Assembly (NCBI GenBank): GCA_015485495.1
Contig: WFTL01000112.1
Span: 1 to 52,705 of the forward strand
DNA from: Planctomycetaceae bacterium
Lineage (GTDB): Bacteria; Planctomycetota; Planctomycetia; Planctomycetales; Planctomycetaceae
Direction of reading: 5' to 3'
Length of the DNA: 52,705 nucleotides
Shown here: piece after piece, positions 45,819-52,705 of the stretch
Layout: every line of letters starts with the position of its first letter
How positions within the stretch are numbered: the first letter of the stretch is position 1
Program-made: the position numbers and the translations under genes
The notes under the pieces: generated by a model
Database searches by the model: none
What the model saw: the letters and a program-made list of their open reading frames with translations, nothing else
Told to the model about the DNA's origin: nothing

Positions 45819-46151
45819 ATGTCCGCCGATCCGGAGATGATCCGGAAACGACAACTCGTGGGACTGCTCAGCCTTGCCGGCCTCCTGGCCGGCGTGCTGC
45901 TGCTGGTGTTCGGCAGCAGCGACGCACTGGCTTCCGCGCTGCTCCGTGGCGGCGTGCTGCTGGGAACGCTGTGGCTGGCCCTGCCCACGGCCCGTCGGCC
46001 GGCCGCCTGGTCCCGGACGGCCCTCTGGCCGTTCGCTCTGATCATCATCATCGTCGCCCTGTTTCCCCGCATCCGGCCGATTCTGCCGGTGCTGCTGATC
46101 GGATTCCTGATCGGCTGGATCGTGCGTCCCCGCCGCCATTCCGAACCGTAA
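45819..46151 (+). CDS. Small membrane protein of unknown function
   Basis: The 110-residue product has a short polar head and about four hydrophobic segments (LLSLAGLLAGVLLLVF, LLRGGVLLGTLWLAL, WPFALIIIIVALF, ILPVLLIGFLIGWIV) and ends in a basic RPRRHSEP tail. No family is recognised. It begins 41 bases after hom and may share its transcript. It is followed by 271 bases with no gene before the TAXI protein. Confidence 0.7.
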   Translation: MSADPEMIRKRQLVGLLSLAGLLAGVLLLVFGSSDALASALLRGGVLLGTLWLALPTARRPAAWSRTALWPFALIIIIVALFPRIRPILPVLLIGFLIGWIVRPRRHSEP

Positions 46152-46422
46152 TCGAAACCGCCGGAATCCCTGGACCTCCCGGCACCACGACTCCCTCCCC
46201 GATATCCCCTTCCCCGAATCTGCTGCTGTGGCAATCCGGCCCCCACCGAACAGAACCGTTGGGATCATCGGGATCCTGACGATTGCGCTGAGCCGACACG
46301 ATCCGCACGGCCGAAACATCCACTGACGGGCCTCCCGATTTCGCGACACATTCGTGAACGCACTTTTCCACCGGCACATTCCGCGGGTTTTCCCCGAAAG
46401 GCTGTGAGAAGGAATCTGCCCG

Positions 46423-47814
46423 ATGTCCCGACCGACTCCCCTGAATCACGAAACGGAACCGCCGGCAGGACCATCCGGCCGCCGCACGCGTCTGATGGAT
46501 GAGCGCCGCGACCTGTGGCGGGCCTTCGGGCCGGCTGCCGCTCTTTCTCTGGCAGGATTCGTTCTGGCCTGGTTCTTCATGGCTCCGGCGCCTCCGGACC
46601 AGATCACCATCGCCGCCGGACCGCGCGACGGAGCCTACTACCGGTATTGCCAGCAGTATGCGGAATGCCTTGCCGAAAACGGTATCACACTGCATGTTCT
46701 GGAAACCGCCGGGTCGGTGGAGAACTATGATCGTCTGCTTCATGACCCCGACGTCTCAGTGGCTCTGGTTCAGGGGGGGACCGCGCCGAACGATCCGCCC
46801 GCGGTATCTCTCGAAAGCATTGCCGGCGTGTTCCCGGAACCTCTGTGGATTTTCTGCCGCGGAACCGCACGCCGCACGGAAGTGCGGCAGCTTCGGGGAC
46901 AACGCATCGCCATCGGTCCGCCCGGCAGCGGCACGAGGCGGATGGCCCGGCTGATCCTCAGCACCGCCGGCCTGTCAGCGGAGAATGGAGATTTCCATCC
47001 GGACAGCCGGACCGGGGCGGCAGCCGCCCGGGCCCTCATCGCCGGGGAACTCGACGCCGCCCTGTTCGTCTCCACGGCCGACACCGACTGGATGGAATCG
47101 CTGCTGCGGTGCCCGGATGTCCGCCTGGTCACTCTGGACAGACAGCGGGCCTGGACGCAGCGGTATCCGTGGCTGCAGCCGGTCACACTGGCCCGAGGCG
47201 TGTTTGATCTGGAGAACGACCTGCCCCGCGAAGACATCGACCTGGTGGCTCCGTCCGCCAGCCTGGTGGCTGCTCCCGAACTCCACGACGCCTTCGTGCC
47301 ACTGTTTCTGGAAGCGGTCCATCGCGTACACGGCCGCGCCGGCCTGTTCGAACACCCCGGCGACTTTCCCCGCGGCCGGCGGCTGGAACATCCGCTGAAT
47401 GCCTCCGCCGCCGAATACTTTCGACACGGTCCGTCACCGGCCGACCGCTATCTCCCGTTCTGGATCGCTTCGCTCATCGCGCGGACCAAAATTTTTCTGG
47501 TGCCTTTGCTGACGCTGCTCTTCCCGCTGGTACGTCTCACCCCGCCCCTTTATCGCTGGCGGATCCGTTCCCGCATCTACCGCTGGTATGAAGTTCTTCG
47601 CCGCATCGACCAGGACCTGTCGGACCCTGCGTCGTCCTGTTCTCCGGAGGCCTGCCGAAACGAACTGGAACGCATGGAACAGGAACTCCGTGAGATCCGC
47701 GTGCCGCTGTCTTATATGGAAGAGTTCTACCACCTCCATCTGCACCTGGAACTCGTGCAGCGGCGCCTGTCTGAACAGCAGCAACAGCCACCGGCAGCCG
47801 CTCAGGCCGCCTGA
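46423..47814 (+). CDS. TAXI-type substrate-binding protein with membrane anchors
   Basis: The 463-residue product has an N-terminal membrane helix (AALSLAGFVLAWFFMA) and then the TAXI binding fold: TIAAGPRDGAYYRYCQQYA, DVSVALVQGG, and GSGTRRMARLIL. TAXI proteins are the binding subunits of some TRAP transporters. Here the domain is membrane-tethered at residues about 35-50 and followed by another hydrophobic segment (IFLVPLLTLLFPLVRL) and a helical tail with Gln-rich end. No TRAP permease genes are adjacent, so a sensing rather than a transport role is possible. AAGGA lies nine bases before the ATG. Confidence 0.82.
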   Translation: MSRPTPLNHETEPPAGPSGRRTRLMDERRDLWRAFGPAAALSLAGFVLAWFFMAPAPPDQITIAAGPRDGAYYRYCQQYAECLAENGITLHVLETAGSVENYDRLLHDPDVSVALVQGGTAPNDPPAVSLESIAGVFPEPLWIFCRGTARRTEVRQLRGQRIAIGPPGSGTRRMARLILSTAGLSAENGDFHPDSRTGAAAARALIAGELDAALFVSTADTDWMESLLRCPDVRLVTLDRQRAWTQRYPWLQPVTLARGVFDLENDLPREDIDLVAPSASLVAAPELHDAFVPLFLEAVHRVHGRAGLFEHPGDFPRGRRLEHPLNASAAEYFRHGPSPADRYLPFWIASLIARTKIFLVPLLTLLFPLVRLTPPLYRWRIRSRIYRWYEVLRRIDQDLSDPASSCSPEACRNELERMEQELREIRVPLSYMEEFYHLHLHLELVQRRLSEQQQQPPAAAQAA

Positions 47815-47860
47815 CAGCTCAGGCCGTCTGGCACCTCAGAATCCCCCCCCAGGCCGGCCG

Positions 47861-48160
47861 CTACGGTTTTTCTTCGTCGGCACAGACACACACCATCTGC
47901 CCGCACCCCGGACACCCGCTGCCGTACTTGTTCTGCACCGCCTCCGACAGATTCACCCCCGCCACGTTGGCGATCGTGGCCAGCCAGGCCAGAACATCGG
48001 CGAATTCCCGGGCGACCTCCTCCGGAGACGATTCCCGCAGCGCCGCGGCCAGTTCGCCGATTTCCTCCATGAGCCACATGAACGTGCCTTCCACGCCCCG
48101 CGCTTCATCTTTGCGCGAATACATGCGGTCGATGAGTGTCTGCAGTTCGTCCAGCGTCAT
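47861..48160 (-). CDS. MazG-like nucleotide pyrophosphohydrolase
   Basis: The 99-residue protein is a single MazG-type four-helix domain: FMWLMEEIGELAAALRE with the metal-binding Glu cluster and EFADVLAWLATIANVAGV with the paired Glu/Asp. Such enzymes hydrolyse non-canonical or excess nucleoside triphosphates. An unusual C-terminal CPGCGQMVCVC could bind zinc. It is convergent with the TAXI gene and lies 84 bases downstream of the FG-GAP gene on the same strand. The start is ATG at 48158-48160. Confidence 0.85.
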   Translation of the reverse strand: MTLDELQTLIDRMYSRKDEARGVEGTFMWLMEEIGELAAALRESSPEEVAREFADVLAWLATIANVAGVNLSEAVQNKYGSGCPGCGQMVCVCADEEKP

Positions 48161-48244
48161 GGGACAATCCCGTCCAAACCATGGAATTCCGGGAAATCGG
48201 TGCCGGCACCCGACATCCCGCCCCGGGTACAGACCGGACCAGAG

Positions 48245-49483
48245 TCATTTCTGAATGAGCACGTTGACGCCGCTTTTGTTCGCCAGCACCAGATCCGGCC
48301 GGCCATCGCCGTTCATGTCCTGAACGGTGAGCTGCGTTCCCACACCCGTTCCCCGGCCGGCCACGATTTCATGAGCGACGAACTGAACAGTCTTCTCCTC
48401 GGAAGTCCGGTATTCGTACCAGTACATCACCACCGGTTCCCTGCCGCCTGGATCATGACCATTGTGAGCGAAGAAGCGTTTTCCGGTGACATAGTCCGGT
48501 CGGCCGTCTCCATTGATGTCGACTTCTTCCATGGCATGGGTCTGAGAATACGAGTCGTCGATCGTGTGCAGCTTCCAGATGTCCCCCGTGTTTTCCGCCC
48601 ACCAGACACCATACTGGTGAGCGGAACTCAGGATCAGATCGGCGTCGCCGTCGCCGTCGAAATCCCGTGCATAGATGTTCGCGCAGTCCGGCAGCGACCC
48701 GACTCCCTGGGCCGTCTGCACACGAATCGGATGGTACACCCACGGTTCGTCGGTCCGGAGATCCCCGGGAGATTCCCACCAGCCATGCTGCATGATGACA
48801 TCGCGGTGCCCGTCCTGACTGACATCCGCCACACCCAGTCCGTGAGAATACCGGTAGGTGCCGTTGTCGCGGCCGCGGGTTCTGCTGTCGGCCGGCTCCG
48901 CCGACGGCTGACTGATCGCGTGAAACGGCCGATTCGGATCGGCATGCGGCGTCCCCGGCAGACGCACGAATCCCATCTGCGCTTCCGGCTGCGAACCGAG
49001 GACCAGCTCCGGAATTCCGTCCCCGTCCAGATCCTCGAACTCAATGGACTCATTGCAGGCACTCGACCAGATCTGCGTGTCCACCCAGTGCCCGCCGTCC
49101 GCACCCGGGTTGCGGTACCAGGAAAACGGAGCCCCTGGAAAACCGACAATGATCACATCCGTCAGGCCGTCCCGGTCGATGTCCCAGGTGAAATTGAAAA
49201 AGCTGTTGCTGTAACCTTGTCCCGCCACGTATTCACCCGGCAGACGAATCTCATGCCGCTTCCACTGCGCCCCGTCCGTGTACTGCGGCGATGACGGATC
49301 CGGCGCCGCATACCAGACGTCTCCGGCCACCACATCGATCGTCCCGTCGCCGTTCAGATCCGCGGCTGCGGACCCTTCCGACCGGAAGCGTTCATCGAGC
49401 TGAATTCGGATCCAGCCGTGATCTTCGGCTGCCGGCAGCAGCGACATGCAGCAGCACCACACCCACACCGTTCGGAAGACCAC
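48245..49483 (-). CDS. Exported FG-GAP/VCBS-repeat protein
   Basis: The 412-residue product has calcium-site repeats such as ADLNGDGTIDVVAGD, DLDGDGIPELVLGS, DFDGDGDADLILSS, DINGDGRPDYVTGK and DMNGDGRPDLVLAN. They predict a seven-bladed integrin-alpha-like propeller. The start is GTG at 49481-49483, seven bases after AAAGGAG (49491-49497), giving a signal peptide FRTVWVWCCCMSLLPAA. This beats the upstream TTG at 49507. A role in surface attachment or carbohydrate binding is typical but unproven here. Confidence 0.85.
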   Translation of the reverse strand: MVFRTVWVWCCCMSLLPAAEDHGWIRIQLDERFRSEGSAAADLNGDGTIDVVAGDVWYAAPDPSSPQYTDGAQWKRHEIRLPGEYVAGQGYSNSFFNFTWDIDRDGLTDVIIVGFPGAPFSWYRNPGADGGHWVDTQIWSSACNESIEFEDLDGDGIPELVLGSQPEAQMGFVRLPGTPHADPNRPFHAISQPSAEPADSRTRGRDNGTYRYSHGLGVADVSQDGHRDVIMQHGWWESPGDLRTDEPWVYHPIRVQTAQGVGSLPDCANIYARDFDGDGDADLILSSAHQYGVWWAENTGDIWKLHTIDDSYSQTHAMEEVDINGDGRPDYVTGKRFFAHNGHDPGGREPVVMYWYEYRTSEEKTVQFVAHEIVAGRGTGVGTQLTVQDMNGDGRPDLVLANKSGVNVLIQK

Positions 49484-50816
49484 AGCCACTCTCCTTTGAT
49501 CTGACAAACCTTTCTGACAACACAGATTCGCAAGTGTACCGGCACACCCGAACGCCTGTCAGCTTTTCCCGGACGATTTCCGCCACACGGCTGCACACGG
49601 GAATTTCCAGAGATCCGGCGAGAAGACGCGCCCCCCGGGGCGCCCGTTCACAGCCGATACCAACTTCGAAACCAGCGTGTTCGGTCCCTGAAACGCCGCA
49701 ACGAACAGCCGGAATGAGAAACGCCAGGAACGATCGAATCGGAAGGGCGCGAGCCCTCCGGTGGCGAACGGGCAGAATAGTCGCGAAACGACGCAAGCCG
49801 TCTGGTGGGGACAATCTCGCGGACAACGACCGGACGGCCGGCGCCCGTCCACTTCCATGCGCTGTTCCGTGCCGCTGGTCCTGGGTCCGGGCAGCGGCAT
49901 CACGAAGCAGCGATTCAGTCAGACGATCCGCTTCATCGCCGTCGGCAGCCTGAATGACGGTTCCGTCTTCGACCACGAACACAGCCGGACTGGCGACGGA
50001 CGGTTCCCCCGCCGGCCAGGTGATGAACCGATCGCCTGACCGTTCGAAGGAAATGAAATCGAACTGAAACGGCCATTCATCGCTTCCCGCAACGAACAGC
50101 GCTGTTCGCTCACCGGGACGGTGTGTTCGCGGATCACGGAAATACCGGACCATCAGTTCTCCACAGTGGTCGCAGTCTTCGCGAACCACCAGAATGAGCC
50201 ATCTGCCGCTGCTCAGTTGCTTCAGGTCCGGGTGGAACTGTTCATCGAGCGGCCAGGGCTTCCCGGTCAGCATGTGTGCCAGCAGAAATTCCAGCGGGTC
50301 CGTGCGGTCGGTCGTCTGATCGTTCCAGATGGACAGTCCCGCAAATGCACCGCCCACAGCAACGGCGATCACCAGGTGCGCTGTGAGCCACCTGGAAGTG
50401 TTCCTGCGACCGACCGGGCGGAAGGATGCCACAAGGAACAGCACGCAGACATCCAGAATCAGCATGGTCCGAGCATCAACCTGGTCTCCGAAACAGTTGC
50501 AGGACTGTCCGGTAAGGATCGCCCAGGTCGTCGATACCACGAATACGACAAAGATCGCCAGCGTGAGAATCCAGGAAACAAACCGATCTCCGACAACGAT
50601 CCACGCAGCGGCGGCTGCTTCGAAGGCCGTGACGAACACGATGCGCGGCAGTGTTCCGAGCAGTCCGCCGCCGGCGAGAATGCGGGGTGTGTCGATGACC
50701 TTTGTCGCCGCGGCGGCCAGCAGCAGTCCGGCCACGGCATACCGCAGTTGATTCCAGCCGAAAGGCCTCTGCGTGGCCGCTCGTTCTTCAGTCGGTTCGT
50801 GATTCCACCCTGGCAT
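49392..50816 (-). CDS. MauE-like/thioredoxin-like fusion; C-terminus doubtful
   Basis: The open frame encodes 474 residues. The N-terminal part is a MauE/DoxX-type four-helix membrane domain (LRYAVAGLLLAAAATKVID, AILTGQSCNCFGDQV). A soluble thioredoxin-like domain follows, with an EDCDHCG active-site-like segment. Family resemblance stops near SLLRDAAARTQ, around position 49890. The last 165 or so residues look non-coding, cross two hairpins and overlap the FG-GAP start by 92 bases. Either a stop codon was lost or a frameshift lies near 49890. The domain pair suggests thiol-redox handling at the membrane. ATG at 50814-50816 has AAGGAA about 10 bases upstream. Confidence 0.65.
   Translation of the reverse strand: MPGWNHEPTEERAATQRPFGWNQLRYAVAGLLLAAAATKVIDTPRILAGGGLLGTLPRIVFVTAFEAAAAAWIVVGDRFVSWILTLAIFVVFVVSTTWAILTGQSCNCFGDQVDARTMLILDVCVLFLVASFRPVGRRNTSRWLTAHLVIAVAVGGAFAGLSIWNDQTTDRTDPLEFLLAHMLTGKPWPLDEQFHPDLKQLSSGRWLILVVREDCDHCGELMVRYFRDPRTHRPGERTALFVAGSDEWPFQFDFISFERSGDRFITWPAGEPSVASPAVFVVEDGTVIQAADGDEADRLTESLLRDAAARTQDQRHGTAHGSGRAPAVRSLSARLSPPDGLRRFATILPVRHRRARALPIRSFLAFLIPAVRCGVSGTEHAGFEVGIGCERAPRGARLLAGSLEIPVCSRVAEIVREKLTGVRVCRYTCESVLSERFVRSKESGCGLPNGVGVVLLHVAAAGSRRSRLDPNSAR
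49628..49643. terminator. GC-rich hairpin inside the run-on frame
   Basis: GCGCCCC and GGGGCGC pair perfectly around a two-base loop. A second hairpin (AGGGC-GCGA-GCCCT) lies at 49744-49757, with a GNRA-type loop. Both fall inside the doubtful C-terminal part of the MauE-like frame, which supports that part being non-coding. Confidence 0.35.
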
Positions 50817-51102
50817 CAGCCGCGATTTCCTTCTGCCGTCTGCGGAAGACTGCGGGCGGCCGATGACTGCGGACCGAACCTGATGCGTCCCCGGCATGTT
50901 CTCCCAATCGCGTGCTCCCCACACGCTGGTTCAGTTCCTGTGAAAGTCGCAGCGATCCGGCAGGAGCTGGAGCCTGTCTCCCAATGTCTGAACAGCCGCC
51001 CCGCCGGCGAAAGTCGCCCATCTTCCCCCAGGCGTTCCTGTCGCCGGCAAAACGAAGCACTATGGCCGCAGCGAAACCCACACTCACAGTGAGAAACAAC
51101 GT

Positions 51103-52242
51103 TCAACCCACCCTCCAGCTCGCAAGTGTCCGGACCGACGTGTTCCAGCACCAGTGCGCTGCGACAGAAACCACAACAAGGTCCGCAATCACCAGGATCA
51201 CCACCGGCAATGTGCCGTCGAACCATGCAAACAGACCGATGGACAAAAACGAAAGGACAACTCCCACTGAATAAAAGAACAGTGAATGTCGGCCATAACC
51301 GCTCACCCACCGAACGACACGGTTTTCGAACAGGCGGCTGTGTCGTGAAACAATGGATGTCGCCAGCCAGGCGACCGCCAGAAAGTGGATGATGAGAAGA
51401 GGTCCCGCCGTTGCCCTGCTCGTCAGAAACGGCCATTCAGTGCTGACCCGCTGAAGAAACCTGTACTGAGGCGACAGAGTGTCCAGCAGAACGGCTGCTG
51501 TCAGCGCCACGGTTCCGGCGGTCACAGTGGTTTTCATCCTCGCTGTCCACCGATCGAAACGCATCCGGCTGCAGACCATTCCCAGAAAGAACAGGAACTG
51601 CCAGGAAAAGGGATTGAAGTACCAGACCTGCCCATCCGTCCAGCGAATCAGATTCAGCGACGGGTCCCACTGAGTCCAGGCATACAGGCCAGTGGACACG
51701 ACAACAGCAGAAAATGCCGTCAGTCGGTTCCGGTTCAGCAGCCACAACTGCAGAGCCCCGAGAGGAATCAGGATCACATACAGCGTCAGAGTGTTCAGTA
51801 TGACCAGACGGCTTGACATCAGCAGGCCCGCGACGAGTTCATCCGTGAAGGACGATCCCGGACGCGGCCAGCCTGAAAACAAATGTGACACGGTCCTCAG
51901 AAAGGGTACGGAAATGATGACGGCGGTCAGCACGAGCAGCGAAGCGCCATAGATCTGAAACGCACGCCACAGCGAAGTTCTCAGAACACGAAAGAATCCT
52001 TTCTGCAGCAGACGCACTCCATACACCATTCCATACGTGTATCCGGACAGGAAGACAAAGACTTCCGCGCAGTTCGACAGTCCCAGACCCTGAAGTGTCC
52101 AGGAACTCAGAATCTTCAGCCCGTTCATGATTTCCACGTGATCAGTCAGCACCATCAGCAGCGCTGCGCCCCGAAAAAAGTCCACACGCTGATCTCTTAC
52201 GCGTCTTCCGCCCTGGCCGGTTCCCGTTTCCACCGGACTCAT
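51103..52242 (-). CDS. opgC: OpgC-family membrane acyltransferase
   Basis: The 379-residue protein has about ten membrane helices. RVDFFRGAALLMVLTDHVEIMNG with FFRG and DH motifs, and CAEVFVFLSGYTYGMVYG, are the OpgC signatures. OpgC transfers succinyl groups to osmoregulated periplasmic glucans in proteobacteria; the planctomycete substrate is unknown. The ATG at 52240-52242 follows AAGGAGG six bases upstream, one of the strongest ribosome sites in the window. It lies 286 bases upstream of the MauE-like gene on the same strand. Confidence 0.88.
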   Translation of the reverse strand: MSPVETGTGQGGRRVRDQRVDFFRGAALLMVLTDHVEIMNGLKILSSWTLQGLGLSNCAEVFVFLSGYTYGMVYGVRLLQKGFFRVLRTSLWRAFQIYGASLLVLTAVIISVPFLRTVSHLFSGWPRPGSSFTDELVAGLLMSSRLVILNTLTLYVILIPLGALQLWLLNRNRLTAFSAVVVSTGLYAWTQWDPSLNLIRWTDGQVWYFNPFSWQFLFFLGMVCSRMRFDRWTARMKTTVTAGTVALTAAVLLDTLSPQYRFLQRVSTEWPFLTSRATAGPLLIIHFLAVAWLATSIVSRHSRLFENRVVRWVSGYGRHSLFFYSVGVVLSFLSIGLFAWFDGTLPVVILVIADLVVVSVAAHWCWNTSVRTLASWRVG

Positions 52243-52426
52243 TTCTCCCCTCCTTTTTCAGCCTGTGCTCCGGCTGCTCGAAGCCATGCGGTCGCCACCC
52301 TGGCACGTTTCCCGAAATCCTGCCACGCGCTCCACAGACGGCCACGCACATTCATCTCTTTGTCCGAAAAACGCTGTCGACCAGAGCTTCTCACGGAAAC
52401 GCCACCCTGCAACTTCACGCGTTCGG

Positions 52427-52705
52427 TTACGCGGTCGATCGCGCCCGCCACCAGCGGACCAGCAGCACCACACCGAACAGAACCAGCACACCGGCGTTCA
52501 CAATCAGCACCCGGCGGTCTGGTGGTTTCATCAACTCGGCACGCTTCCGCTGGCTCGCTTCCCGAGCTTCGTCTTCTGCAATGAGTTCCTGGTCAAGTTT
52601 GAGGACGGCGGCTTCCAGTTCGTGCAGCTTCGCTTCCGTCAGCACAACGTCTTCCGTCAGCCTGTACCTGCTGGTCAGTGCATGTTCCACCAGAACGGTG
52701 TGCCC
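52427..52705 (-). CDS. C-terminal part of a coiled-coil membrane protein, 5' partial
   Basis: The visible 92 residues run from the window edge: a charged coiled coil (EAKLHELEAAVLKLDQEL) and one membrane helix (VLIVNAGVLVLFGVVLLV), ending WWRARSTA. A GTG at 52690 could start an 87-residue protein, but the frame stays open to the edge, so this is likely the end of a longer protein. The orientation fits a C-terminal membrane anchor. No family is recognised. Confidence 0.6.
   Translation of the reverse strand, partial: GHTVLVEHALTSRYRLTEDVVLTEAKLHELEAAVLKLDQELIAEDEAREASQRKRAELMKPPDRRVLIVNAGVLVLFGVVLLVRWWRARSTA

Noticed and set aside
47845-47852. Run of C residues between convergent TAXI and MazG-like genes
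   Set aside because: A short homopolymer outside genes; phase variation would need it to lie in a promoter or reading frame.
50788-51099. Possible 103-residue gene between opgC and the MauE-like gene
   Set aside because: It needs a TTG start, has no recognisable domain beyond a short hydrophobic head, overlaps the start of the MauE-like gene and turns Arg-rich, so I treat it as intergenic.

Overview
The window looks like a chromosomal segment from a planctomycete. It is GC-rich and densely coding, and it carries several families that are typical of or enriched in that phylum: DUF1501, DUF1549/DUF1553 and PSCyt1-type c-type cytochrome proteins, a PPC-domain secreted protein, a small wHTH/basic-linker protein, tetrahydromethanopterin-linked C1 metabolism (mtdB) and futalosine-route menaquinone synthesis (mqnA, mqnC). 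Genus or species cannot be set from the sequence alone. I see no tRNA, rRNA, CRISPR array, insertion sequence or integrase.

Layout. 1-8330: a 5'-truncated propeller/toroid protein, a Bax inhibitor-1 family membrane protein, a small unknown, an RND/MMPL exporter, and a tandem AAA ATPase and arrestin-like membrane protein. 8399-16591 (minus): a compact five-gene operon (asparagine synthase-like amidotransferase, a rhamnogalacturonan-lyase-like protein, two GT4 glycosyltransferases, a FemAB-like protein) that resembles exosortase-associated exopolysaccharide loci. A perfect inverted repeat lies in its leader. 17014-26366 (plus): a four-gene block of exported proteins (Tat-type DUF1501, PPC protein, Ig/DUF1549/DUF1553 haem protein, PSCyt1-WD40-coiled-coil protein). 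26485-29042: PSP1/RicT-like protein, an unknown and ispD. 29150-31532: divergent fabF-like and mtdB.

31740-40165: a small DNA-binding-like protein, carB, a membrane protein, then an overlapping nadK-hslV-hslU operon. 40219-44256: a response regulator fused to an RsbW-like ATPase domain, a PhyH-type dioxygenase with a predicted leaderless promoter, and mqnC/mqnA with a recognisable promoter. 44473-47814: homoserine dehydrogenase, a small membrane protein and a TAXI-type binding protein. 47861-52705 (minus): a MazG-like protein, an FG-GAP protein, a MauE/thioredoxin-like fusion with a questionable C-terminus, OpgC, and the end of a coiled-coil membrane protein.

Most of the window is housekeeping. 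The places most worth a second look are the exopolysaccharide operon with its leader repeat, the four-gene exported haem/propeller/coiled-coil block, the response-regulator/anti-sigma-kinase fusion, and the AAA ATPase plus arrestin-like pair. No function was tested. All product names rest on motifs and family resemblance read by eye.
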